A program made the position numbers and the translations under genes. The notes beneath the pieces were generated by a model, which saw only the letters and a list, made by a program, of their open reading frames with translations, was not told the DNA's origin and did no database searches. From Cafeteria roenbergensis (Eukaryota > Sar > Bigyra > Bicosoecida > Cafeteriaceae): a stretch of 64,000 nucleotides of DNA. Location of the stretch: assembly GCA_008330645.1 (NCBI GenBank), contig VLTN01000018.1, positions 495,909-559,908 on the forward strand, read 5' to 3'. Numbering within the stretch: the first letter of the stretch is position 1; each line of letters starts with the position of its first letter. Positions 29,601 through 39,067 of this stretch are shown one piece after another.

Positions 29601-30213
29601 CGAGGAGCTCCTCTCCCGCTTCAGCGTCGCTCGCTCCATGCCCTGGCGCCGCCTCCAGGACGAGACCCCGGCCCTCAAGGCTGCCCTGGACGCGTGGACC
29701 ATGCCCGCCCACGTCAAGTCCGCCCTGCGTGCCGAGCTGGCCGAGCTGGAGAAGAAGGTGTTCCGCGAGAAGAAGGCCGACCTCGAGAAGGTCACCGCCG
29801 CCATCGCCGCCGACGTCGTTGCCGCCGCGCGTGCCGCCGCTGAGGCTGGAGCCGCGCCCGTCGTGTTCCGCATCGAGGGCGACGGCGCCGACCCCAAGGC
29901 CATGGCCGCCGTTGTGAAGGAGGTGACCAAGGTGTTCAAGAGCGGCACCGGCTACGGCCCCACCCTCGTCTGGTTCGCCGACGCCGACAAGTTCGCCGCT
30001 GCCGCGATCGTGCCCAAGGACTCGGCCGTCGCTGCCAAGGCGTGGGTCGAGGCTGCGATCGGCGCCGCCGACGGCACCGTGCGCCCCGCCAAGAACGGCC
30101 TGTCCGCCCAGGTGGCTGGCAAGGCCGGCGAGGACACCGCCGCCCTCGGCGACCGCGCCACCGCCTTCGTCGGAGCTGGCGCTGCTGCCGCCGCGGCCGC
30201 CGCCACCGCGTGA
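26692..30213 (+). CDS. AARS: Alanyl-tRNA synthetase, two exons, two possible starts
   Basis: Exon 1 ends at 27225 (AAG before GTGAGAG). Exon 2 runs 27631-30213 after a C-rich tract ending GTGCAG. The 405-bp intron is phase 0, and joining restores [17 protein letters not shown]. Class II catalytic motifs include [30 protein letters not shown] and [13 protein letters not shown]. The editing domain has [13 protein letters not shown] and [10 protein letters not shown], and a C-Ala-like domain follows. The enzyme charges tRNA-Ala and clears Ser/Gly mischarging. From the ATG at 26752 ([11 protein letters not shown]) the protein has 1018 residues. An in-frame ATG at 26692 adds [20 protein letters not shown], a basic Ser/Thr-rich leader like a mitochondrial presequence. 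The downstream ATG has the better context (ccATGgc), so leaky scanning could yield cytosolic and organellar forms. Confidence 0.93.
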
Positions 30214-30584
30214 GCACCCCTGCCGCCTCAATCCACCCATGCTCACCGCGGCCGCGATGCCCGCACAGCAGGGTCGTGCCTGGGGGGGTGGAGACGGGGG
30301 GGGGGGCGATGCCGCGCCTCTCCGCCAGTTGCTGCGTTGGCTGCGCCGCCTGGCGGACCCCGGAGCTTCCCACCTGGCACCGTCCGTGTGTTACGAGACT
30401 CTGTGTGCTTCACTGCGTGGCCAGTGCCATGTGTGTCTGATTCCTCGCCTTGAGTGAAAAGAGGCTGGGTGCACGCGCGACGTGTCCTCTGCAGCTCGGT
30501 CGTCTGCCCTGCCGGAGCCCCACTCGCCAAAACCTGCGCTCGCGCCCCCCCAGCGCGCTGCTCCCGCCCAGGCGACGCCTTGCA
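30214..30584. other. Spacer, 371 bp, with TG-rich tract
   Basis: A poly-G run lies near 30297-30307 and a TG-rich stretch at about 30385-30440 downstream of the alanyl-tRNA synthetase stop. The rest leads to the ATG at 30585. I see no gene here. Confidence 0.5.
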
Positions 30585-32211
30585 ATGGCCGCGGCGCCCC
30601 GCTCGATCACGTTGGTGCAGCTCCGCGACCGGCTGCTGGGGTCGGCCAAGTCTGACATGGCGCGTCTGGTTTGCGCCGCGCTCCTTGAGGGCTTGTCGCT
30701 GGGCCCGCAGGGGTGCGCGCGCGTGATGAACGGCGAGTTTGCCAAGATGTTGCGCCCGGCCGCGTTCCGGCACGCCCTGTACGAGGGCCTGGACGAGCGG
30801 GACCGCGCTGTGCTGCCCCAGTCCCTCTCCGTGAGCGAGGCACTCGCCACTTGGCCGCCTGAGCGCCCGGCGGGCCCAGCGCGCACGCTCGCGCACGCAC
30901 TGCCGGGCGGGCCACCAGCTGTGGGTCCCGTCCGCATCCAGCAGCATCGCGGGGGCTCTTGGTTGCAGCTTGTGGGGCGATTCGCGCTGCGTTTGCCGAG
31001 CGTTCCACTCACATCCCACTCCCGCGCAGGACCTTGCGGCCGACTCATCCTTCCCGGACATGGTCGGCGAGATCGCAACTGCGGTGGTGGCGCGCGCACA
31101 AAAAGTGCTGGGCTCGGTCGTCGCCAAGGGCGCAGCCATGGGCGAGCGAATGGACGCCAAGACGCAGACGGCCCTGTGGCCGGCGGTGCTCCGGGAGGCG
31201 CTTGCCTTCGAGCTCAAGGCCAGCGTGTCTGGCATCGTGAGGCAGTCAGTGGCCGTGAGGCGCCTTTCCCAGGCCCGAATCGCCAGTCCCGACGGGCAGG
31301 GCCATGACTGGGAGCAGCTCACTGAGGAGGCGCTTGCGGTGGCGGCCGAGGGCGAGCCCGGCTCGAGCGCCGTTGTGGAGGAGTTCATGGGAAGCACGGA
31401 CGGGCTCGCTGGCGCAGGCGGAGACGCGGCCCTCCCAACCTGGGAGGGGGCCGTGGGGCGGGACGCGCGGAGAGAAGGGGCGGCGGCCTCCTCCCGCGGG
31501 GCCAAGGCGGCGCCCCCCGGGGGTGTGGGCGCCCAGATGGGGCCAGTGGAGGAGGTCGAGACCCGCGCTCCGGCGCTGGGCGAGCTCATGCGCAGACTTC
31601 GGGCGCTGCCTCACGAGGTGAACCGCGAGCTGGTGCTCGACGGGCCGGACGCGCGGCCTGGAGCACGGCCGCTGCTGCAGCTGCTGCCTGGGTGCTGCGG
31701 CGTGGTTGCGGGCCTGCCGGGCGCGGACGGCAGCGGCGCGTGGCGGCGCGTGGAGCTGCCTGCTGAGTACGCCGCTGGGGCGCTGCTTGGGACGCCTCTG
31801 GTGGCGGCCGTGTACGCCTGTGGCTCCACGGAGGCGCGGGTCGGGAATCCGGCGCCCGCCGCCGCAGCCAAGGTGGAGGAGGAGGCTGCCGGGGTTGCTG
31901 GGGGGCTGGTTAGGCTGGAACCCGGGTCGCTGGGCGTGTTTCGGCTGGGGGGACCAAGGCGCCACTTGGAGCTTCGAGCCGCAGTGCCCGATGGCGCCGG
32001 AGCAGGCCCAGCGGGCCGAGACGAGGACGGCGTGTGCGTGGTCGCGCTGCTGGTCACGCAGCCGTCCAGGGCAGACTTGCCCGCCGCGGTGCAGGCCGCT
32101 GCTGCGACCGCTGCTGCGACCGCTGCTGCGACCGCGACAGGTGGTGGTGGTGGTGGAGGTGAGCGCCCACGAAAAGCCCAGGCAAGCGCTGCCAGGTCGA
32201 GCGAAGGATAG
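30585..32211 (+). CDS. Unknown protein, two exons
   Basis: Exon 1 is 30585-30830 and exon 2 is 31030-32211. The 199-bp intron has a GTGAGC donor and GCGCAG acceptor in phase 0. The product has 475 residues. The first 190 look helical and conserved in character (ITLVQLRDRLLGSAKSDMAR, then FPDMVGEIATAVVARAQKVLG). The middle is a Gly/Ala/Pro-rich linker. A second ordered part (PHEVNRELVLDGPD, LLQLLPGCCGVVAGLPG, GSLGVFRLGGPRRHLEL) suggests a beta-rich domain. The tail has Ala-Thr repeats, a Gly run and a basic segment. I do not recognise a family. The splice model keeps one frame with 82 codons before the intron, which supports it. It follows AARS on the same strand and converges with IMP4. Confidence 0.65.
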
Positions 32212-32478
32212 GGAAGGGGGGGCGAGTGTGCGCTGTGTGGCACCTGCATGAGCGGTGTGGCCAGCCGGAAGGGGAGGGGGGGGAGTCCGAGATCGCGGCA
32301 GCGACGCGCGGGTGCAGGCGCGGATTGGGCCACAAACGGCGAGCGCGGAGGCCATGCATACAGGAACAGACACGAAGACACGCACGCACGCACGCAACCA
32401 CACACGTGCGGAGGCCGGGGGCAGGGCCACGCCGCGCCGCCCGGCGGTCACCCAGCTGCTGCCGCACGCGACGCGCGC

Positions 32479-33718
32479 TCAGAGGACGGCGCGCTTGGCA
32501 GCGGTGTTGGTGTAGCGGCGCATCACCCACTCCGTCTCCGCGGTCTCCTGCTCGAGGGTGCCCAGGCGCACCAGGAAGGGCTGCATCTCGAAGCGGGGCC
32601 CGGCCTCGTCCAGCACAACCTGAGCCGCTCGCCCCGACGCGGTGGCCGGGCCCGTGAGCTCGGCGCTGGCGCCTGACGCCGCTGCCGCTGCCGCGGCCGC
32701 CGAGCCGCCCTCCTCGGCGCCGTCTGCGGGCTTCCCCTTGGACTTGGTCTTGTCAATGCGGTACGTGTGGTGCCGGAAGCTGATGTAGTCGTCCCTGTTG
32801 GCGAAGGTGATGACGCGCGTGGAGTCGTGCTTGGGCACGGGGAACAGGTGCCGCAGCACGTTGGCCACGCGCTCGCCGATGGGCGTGGTGAACCCGTCGA
32901 GGATGATGTGCGGGAACGCCTCCGACACGTGGCCGACCCCCTCGATGTCGTGGCGCAGCACGGGGCTGCTGAGGCTGAAGAACACCGTCGGGCCGAACGG
33001 CAGGTGCGACACGATGAGGGCGTCCGGCTCGCCGCGCGTCTCCTGGACCAGCACGATGTCGGTAAAGTCTGCGCGGCGGCACGCGTCCACGAGGTCCTTC
33101 ACCGTGGTGTTGCCGCGGTTGATCCGCTCGCCGGTGGGGAAGATGAGCCGCACTTCCTTCGAGAAGGCCTTGAGCCGGGAAGAGGGGTAGCGCGACGTTG
33201 TCACACACACCTTGGGCGCGCGCGTGCCGGACACGGCGTACTCGTCGTCCACGTGCGAGCGGACTCCGGCGCCGGTGCGGGCGTCGTCAGCCTCCGCCTC
33301 CCGGGTCAGGCGCACCGCGTCCTTACGCAGGTCCGTCGGAATGGGCTTCCCATCTGCGAGCGCACCGCGTGGCGCACAGTGGGCCAGTCCGCGAGCAGTC
33401 GGGGGCTGCCGCACGCGCGCGCGAGCGCGGGCGGCGAGCAGGCGGCCAGCCGCTCCACGGTGAGCCACGCCGCGGACCGAGGGCAGCGGGACGACGCGCC
33501 CGCAGCGTCACACGCCGCCTCCCCCGCACTCGCCAAGGCGCATGCGCCGCGCGCGGGCAGCAACCTGGGGCACGAGCGCGTGGCAAGCTGACATGCTCAC
33601 CTGCGAGTGCACGCTTCACGCGCTGCTTGCGCTCGTAATCGTCCCGCTGCTTCCCCTCCAGGCTCTTGCGGTACAGGTACTCCTTCCGCAGGCGGACGTT
33701 GCGCCGGATCGACGACAT
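32479..33718 (-). CDS. IMP4: U3 snoRNP protein IMP4 (Brix domain)
   Basis: Exon 1 is 33718-33601 and exon 2 is 33353-32479. The 247-bp intron has GTGAGC and CTCGCAG ends and is in phase 1; joining gives KRALADGKPIPTDLR. The product has 330 residues. The N-terminus (RRNVRLRKEYLYRKSLEGK) and the Brix domain (ITTSRYPSSRLKAF-type with CVTTSRYPSSR, VSHLPFGPT, RVITFANRDDYISFRHH, FLVRLGTLEQE, RYTNTAAKRAVL) match IMP4 throughout. An Ala/Ser-rich insertion sits before the last beta region. IMP4 works with IMP3 and MPP10 in the small-subunit processome, holding U3 snoRNA on pre-rRNA in the nucleolus. It is divergent from PNPase. On its own strand a TG-rich tract follows the stop. Confidence 0.93.
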
Positions 33719-34012
33719 GGCGGGCGTGGCGGGCCGGCCCTTCGTCCGAGCACGGCCAGGCTCTGCAGCCCGCGCGGCCATCCTTGCCTGTCGCAAACAA
33801 GGCCCGACAAAGGGAGCGGCCGTGCGGCTCTGCCTGCGGGACGACGGGCGCTTCCGCCCGGGCTGCTGTGGGCCCCTCGGCGGGCAGCTGTGCACACCCT
33901 CGGCGGCAAGCGCCTGCGCCCCTCGCCAGCTTCGCCCCAGCGCGCCGTTGCAGCGGAACGGCGGCCCCAGCGCGTGTTTCCTGCGCGCCTTTGCCGAACC
34001 CCGATTGCTGCC
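33719..34012. promoter_or_regulatory. Probable bidirectional promoter, IMP4 / PNPase
   Basis: This 294-bp spacer lies between head-to-head ATGs. The PNPase frame stays open backwards through it and into antisense IMP4, but the sequence lacks PNPase homology, so I treat it as non-coding. Confidence 0.35.
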
Positions 34013-37000
34013 ATGCGCCGCCTTGTCAGGCCCAGCACGCGTGCCGCATCCGCAGCGGCGGCAGAGAGGCGCGCCGGGGATGCAGCCGGCTCGTGGAGTG
34101 CGGCCGCGCCTGCAGGGCGCCGGCCTCGAGGGGGCATGCTTGCCGCGCCATCGCGCGCGAGCTCGTCCAGCACCGCCGCGCCTGCCGCGATGGAGCTCCC
34201 GGACAACCCGGACCTCAACATTCCGTGGGACTCGGACACGCGACTGACGCGGCTGATGCCGGACTACACGGGGGCGCGCGTGGAGCGCACCATCGCGGGT
34301 CGCTCGTTTTCGCTCGAGACGGGCCGCCTGGGCCCGTTCGCCGACGGGCTGGTGACTGCCCGGTACGGCGACTCGGTGGTGATGGCCAGCGTGGTGGCCA
34401 AGCACGAGGAGCTCCCTGCGTCCTTCCTGCCCCTGAGCGTGGAGTACCGGGAGAAGAGCTTCGCCGCCGGGTTCATCCCCACGACGTGGACGCGCCGCGA
34501 GGGCATGCTCTCGGACCGCGAGATCCTGGGCGCGCGCGTGCTGGACCGCACCGTCCGGCCGCTCTTTCTCAAGGGCTTCGCCAGGGAGACGCAGATCGTC
34601 GCATCGCTGCTGGCAGTGGAGGAAGACTGCGCCCCCGAGGTGGTGGGTGTGGCGGCCGCCGCAGCCGCGCTCATGACGTCGGACGTGCCGTGGAGGGGGC
34701 CCGCGGCTGCCATCCGCGTGGGGTGGGTGAACGGCGAGCCGGTCATCAACCCCAGCGTGGACCAGCAGGAGGCGTCAGCGCTCCACCTGCTCTACTCCGG
34801 AACCCGGGACCGCTGCCTGATGCTCGAGGTGGGCGCGTCGGAGCTTGAAGAGGAGTGCCTCATCGAGGCCCTCCGCGCCGCGCAGGCCGGCCTGGCGCCC
34901 CTGCTGGACCTCCAAGAGGAGCTGGCCGGCCTGGCCGGCCGCGCCAAGCGCACCGGCGCCGCGCCCGTGGGCGTCCCGGAAGACATCCAGGCCGCCGCCA
35001 GCGCTGACATCGGCGAGGCATCGCGCCACCTCTTCAGCGTGGCCCTCAGCAAGTCGGCTCGCGGCGTGCGGCAGGGCATCCTGCAGAGCCAGTGCGTCGA
35101 ACGCCTTCGCGAGGCCTTCCCGGACGCGCCCGCGTGGCAGCTCGAGGCAGCCGCGGGCAAGGTCACCGCCGCAGCGGTGCGCGAGAACATCATCCGCGCC
35201 GCCAGCGCGGAGCTGCCGCCTTCGGTGGGCGTGCTTCGCTTGCGCCGGCCGGCCCGCACGGCCGCTGAGATTGCCGCGATGGGTCGCTCGGGCGGCGCGC
35301 TTGCAGGCGGAGCTGCGGCCGAGGCCGGGTCCCGCGTCGGCGGCCTGGCCAGCCGTGTGTCGGCGCAGGCCGCCGTTTCCGAGGAGGGCGGCGAGGACGG
35401 CGCCGGCTCGGCCAGGCCTCGCGCGACGGGGACCTCTCTCGAGAGCCTCGGGTTCAAGGTCGACATGGAAGCCGACGGCGTCATGGCTGTCGACCCGTTC
35501 GGGCCGGCTCGTGCCGCGCAGTTGGAGCCCTGCACGCTGGTGGGCGGCGGCCGCGTTGACGGCCGCGACTCGGAGCAGATCCGGCCGCTGCAGTGCGAGG
35601 TGTCTGTGCTGCCGGTGGTGCACGGGTCGTCCGTCTTCGCCCGCGGCGGCACCCAGGTCCTGTGCACGACCACGCTGGGCCCGCCCGAGATTGCCCAGAT
35701 GCTGCGCCCCGTGGGCGGCGGCCCCACGCTCAAATCGTTCATGCTTCACTACGACTTCCCGCCCTACTCCACCAACAACACGGGCCGGGTCGGCGGGTTC
35801 AACCGCCGCATGATTGGCCACGGCAACCTGGCGGAGAAGGCCCTCGCGCCGGTGATGCCGTCTGACGACGACTTCCGCTTCACGGTGAGAGTCACGTCCG
35901 AGGTGACGGGCAGCGACGGCTCCTCCTCCATGGCCACCGTGACTGGGGCCACTCTCGCCCTCATGGACGCCGGCGTTCCCATCCGCCGCCCCGTGGCCGG
36001 CGTCAGTGTGGGCATGGTCACGGAGCCGAGCGTGGCTTCCGACGGCGGCGGCCGCTTCGTGCTTCTGACCGACATCGTGGGCATGGAGGACCACGCCGGC
36101 GACATGGACTTCAAGGTGGCGGGGTCCCGGCTGGGTGTGACGGCCGCGCAGCTGGACATCAAGCTGGACGGTGGAGTGCCGCTGCCCCTGCTGGAGGCGG
36201 CCCTCTGGCGCGCGGCGGAGGCGCGGTGCCGCATCCTGGACAGCGTGGACGACGCCATGCCCAAGCGCCGCCTCGGCCTCAAGGAGACCGCGCCGAGGAT
36301 GGAGCTCCTGCCCGTCCCTTTCATCAAGCGGGGCATGCTCATCGGCCCCGGAGGCGCAACCATCCGGCGCATCCAGCGCGAGTCAGGCGCCTCTGTCCGC
36401 CTCCTCCCCGACGGCGACTACGCCCAGGTCTTCGCGCGAGGCGAGGAGTCTCTCATCGTGGCCCGCCAGCTCATCGGGGAGGCCCTGGTGGGGAACGAGG
36501 AGCGCGGCGGGCCCGGTGGCTCGTACGGCATGCACGTGGAGGCAGCTCCCGCGGTCGAGGTCGGCGAGGAGGTCACCGTGTGCGTGCGTCAGCTGACCGA
36601 CTTTGGCGCAATCTGTACCGTGGAGGGCCGCACGGGCGGCAGCGGCGCCGGCGGCATGGTGGAGGGGCTGCTGCACGTCTCCGAGATGCGGATGCCTGAC
36701 GGGACCAGCCGGCCCCGCCAGCCGGCCGCCGTTGCCAAGGTGGGCGAGCTTCTCCGTGCGCGCGTTGTGGACGTCGACCCCAAGATGCGCGCCAAGTTTT
36801 CCATGGACGATGTCGACCAGACCATCCCCGAGCCCGAGCCCGAGGCCGAGCCCGAGGCCGAGGCCGAAGCGGGGGCAGGCGCAAGCCAGGGGCAGTCCCG
36901 CCAAGGCGGCGGAGGCTGGCTGGACGACGCGGGCACCAGCGCTCCGGCGAAGACGTTTGTGGCGGGGTCAGCGGAGGACCTTGCCGCCTTGCGAGCCGAG

Positions 37001-37489
37001 CTTGCACTCGCGAGGCAGGAGGCAGCAGCCGCTCGCCGAGAGGCGGCCGCCGCGCGCGAGGTTGCAGCGCGGCCAGCCCAAGCTGAGACCTCTGTCGCAG
37101 CTCCCCCGGCGGCTGAGGCACCTCGCGGCGTCGTCGCGAACGCTGTTGCAGCCGCCGACCAGGCGGAGGCCGCGTCCCAGTCTTCAGGGCCGGCTGCGAC
37201 GACTGCTCGCGCTGCGGGGACCGACTCCGAGACGGATGCAGAGGCGCTGCGCAGGGCAGGGCGTTCCCCGGCGTTTGCGGGTCACAAGGTGGTGCGCACC
37301 TTCAAGGGCGGGCGCCCCGACCCCGCCGCCCTGGCTGCGCATGTGGACGCCACGGCGGCGGCAGTGGCCATGGCGATGGGACGGGACCCGAAGCTTGCCC
37401 GGCAGGGCATCGACAGCATCTGGAGCGAGGCAGCCGCAAGCAAGTATCGTGGCAACTCGAGCAAGCCCGCCAGGACGTACCGGCGCTGA
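34013..37489 (+). CDS. PNPT1: Polyribonucleotide nucleotidyltransferase (PNPase), organellar
   Basis: The product has 1158 residues without an intron. The N-terminal 60 residues (MRRLVRPSTRAASAAAAERR) form a probable mitochondrial presequence. The first RNase PH domain includes GPFADGLVTARYGDS and EYREKSFAAGFIPTTWTRREG. An all-helical linker follows, then the second RNase PH domain (RDSEQIRPLQCEVSVLPVVHGS, TNNTGRVGGFNRRMIGHGNLAEKAL). A KH domain (KRGMLIGPGGATIRRIQRESG) and an S1 domain (VTVCVRQLTDFGAICTVEG) complete the set. PNPase degrades RNA 3' to 5' by phosphorolysis and can act in organellar RNA turnover. The C-terminus is about 220 residues longer than usual: Glu/Pro repeats, a coiled-coil-like Ala/Arg/Glu stretch and a basic end (SKPARTYRR). 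The internal ATG at MELPDNPDL could give a shorter form. Confidence 0.93.
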   Translation: MRRLVRPSTRAASAAAAERRAGDAAGSWSAAAPAGRRPRGGMLAAPSRASSSSTAAPAAMELPDNPDLNIPWDSDTRLTRLMPDYTGARVERTIAGRSFSLETGRLGPFADGLVTARYGDSVVMASVVAKHEELPASFLPLSVEYREKSFAAGFIPTTWTRREGMLSDREILGARVLDRTVRPLFLKGFARETQIVASLLAVEEDCAPEVVGVAAAAAALMTSDVPWRGPAAAIRVGWVNGEPVINPSVDQQEASALHLLYSGTRDRCLMLEVGASELEEECLIEALRAAQAGLAPLLDLQEELAGLAGRAKRTGAAPVGVPEDIQAAASADIGEASRHLFSVALSKSARGVRQGILQSQCVERLREAFPDAPAWQLEAAAGKVTAAAVRENIIRAASAELPPSVGVLRLRRPARTAAEIAAMGRSGGALAGGAAAEAGSRVGGLASRVSAQAAVSEEGGEDGAGSARPRATGTSLESLGFKVDMEADGVMAVDPFGPARAAQLEPCTLVGGGRVDGRDSEQIRPLQCEVSVLPVVHGSSVFARGGTQVLCTTTLGPPEIAQMLRPVGGGPTLKSFMLHYDFPPYSTNNTGRVGGFNRRMIGHGNLAEKALAPVMPSDDDFRFTVRVTSEVTGSDGSSSMATVTGATLALMDAGVPIRRPVAGVSVGMVTEPSVASDGGGRFVLLTDIVGMEDHAGDMDFKVAGSRLGVTAAQLDIKLDGGVPLPLLEAALWRAAEARCRILDSVDDAMPKRRLGLKETAPRMELLPVPFIKRGMLIGPGGATIRRIQRESGASVRLLPDGDYAQVFARGEESLIVARQLIGEALVGNEERGGPGGSYGMHVEAAPAVEVGEEVTVCVRQLTDFGAICTVEGRTGGSGAGGMVEGLLHVSEMRMPDGTSRPRQPAAVAKVGELLRARVVDVDPKMRAKFSMDDVDQTIPEPEPEAEPEAEAEAGAGASQGQSRQGGGGWLDDAGTSAPAKTFVAGSAEDLAALRAELALARQEAAAARREAAAAREVAARPAQAETSVAAPPAAEAPRGVVANAVAAADQAEAASQSSGPAATTARAAGTDSETDAEALRRAGRSPAFAGHKVVRTFKGGRPDPAALAAHVDATAAAVAMAMGRDPKLARQGIDSIWSEAAASKYRGNSSKPARTYRR

Positions 37490-38842
37490 GCACGTCTTGT
37501 CACGCGCGGCGACGTCGCGTGTGTTTGTGTGTGAGTGTGTCTTTGTCTGTGAGAGGGAGATGGGAGAGCGAGAACGGCTGCGACCTCGCAGCCCAAGCGT
37601 GGCTCTGCACAGCCGGCGAAGTGCCGAAATGCGGTGTCAGGACACTGGCAGCTGCTGTGTTTGCAAAGAGGTGCGCCGGGGAGGCACTCCACTCAGCGTC
37701 ACACAGCGCGCTGACCAGACGGAGCAGGACGTCATCGAGATACGTTGGGCGCCCCCTCTTGCCTCCTCGCCAGCGCCTGAGGAACAGGCACCACCAGCAC
37801 CACCCGCAGCCCAGGTCGAGACCCGGGCAGGCGCCCAGCCGGTCGCAGGCAAAAGGCGCCCAACTGGGGAGATGCCCGAGCCAAGTGCGGGCGGCGCAGG
37901 CGGCTGGATGGGTCGAAGGTCCGGCACACCACGCGCGCGAGAGCGCTGCGTCGGGCTGGGTCGGGCCTCGAAGAGACGAAGCGCAGAAGAAGCGGCTGAG
38001 GAGGGGTGCCGGCACAGTCGCTGACGAGGGGGGTGGGGTGGGCGGCATGCGGCCGGAGCGACGGAGGGGGCCGAGGTGGGGGAGGGCGGGGGTCGCGGAC
38101 GGTGCGGCTCAGCGACGCGCGCGGGGAGAATAAGCACCACCCAGGGCAAGGAGCGCGGGAGAAAGATCCGCCAAGGAGGACGAAGCAGACCAGAGAATGG
38201 AGCAAGATCACGGGCAGATTCCGAGCGACAGGCATGGCAAGAGCCTCTCGCGGCGCTGCCCGGAAGAGACCCAAGCATTGGCGGACCGAAGCAAATCCGA
38301 TTCTCCAACAGGGAGGCCACGGCCTCGCATGGCGCAAGGCCAGACCAGCCTCAACAATGCAGCAGCGGCGCAATCATGCTGCCCAGAGAGCAAGGCGGAG
38401 GGGGGGAACGGGCCGGTATGCGAGATTCGTCTGCACCCAACCCGAGACGAGGAAGCAGCCGGCATTCCATGACGAAGGGCAGAGACCAGGAGAGGGCAAG
38501 CGGGAGGAGTGAGGGGGGGGGATGCGGACGGCGGCCAGAGAGAGGGGCGGCGCGCGCCAGGATTGCTGCAAGGCGGGTTGCTTGCAGCCCGGGCGGGGGA
38601 AATCGCTCTTTCCGAGCAAAGGCGAAGGCGCCTGCGCCAACCCCGTCTCGGCGAAGCCAGGAGGGCTCACCAGCCCACCCGACCTCCCACTCCAGCAGCT
38701 GCTAGCGCAGCCGTGAACGACTTCGCATGGTCCGGGTTCACGGCCACGGCGGGGCGGCACACCGCGAAGCACGGGGAGGGGAGCGGGAGGGGGGGGGGGC
38801 ACCGGCTAGCAGCGCCAGCGCGAGCCAGGCTGCCGAGGCAGC
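37490..38842. other. 1.35-kb spacer between convergent genes
   Basis: The first 70 bp after the PNPase stop form a TG-rich tract (about 37500-37565). The rest has modest open frames on both strands (37519-38133 plus, 37637-38320 minus) with no recognisable motifs. It probably contains the 3' UTRs of PNPase and the RRM protein. A non-coding RNA cannot be excluded, but no known fold or conserved box is visible. Confidence 0.5.
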
Positions 38843-39033
38843 TCAAGCGGACGAGCTCGGGGCGGACTCAGGAGCGGATGCCGGGGCAGGGCTGGCAGAG
38901 GCGCCAGATGTCGGAGGGGCGGCCGAGGCCGGGGCAGGGGCCTGGCCAGCGCTATGGGGAGGCACATCCTGCCAGTAGAAGTCGCCGCGTGGGGCAGGCC
39001 CGGGAAGGGCGAGCGAGTGGGCACCGCCACCAC

Positions 39034-39067
<34 letters not shown>

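Noticed and set aside
27367-30246. 959-residue open frame antisense to alanyl-tRNA synthetase exon 2
   Set aside because: It mirrors the codon pattern of a highly GC3-rich gene and has Gly/Val/Asp-rich low complexity with no motifs.
37500-38840. Possible non-coding RNA in the convergent spacer
   Set aside because: No recognisable box, stem set or promoter was found; the sequence is adequately explained as 3' UTRs.
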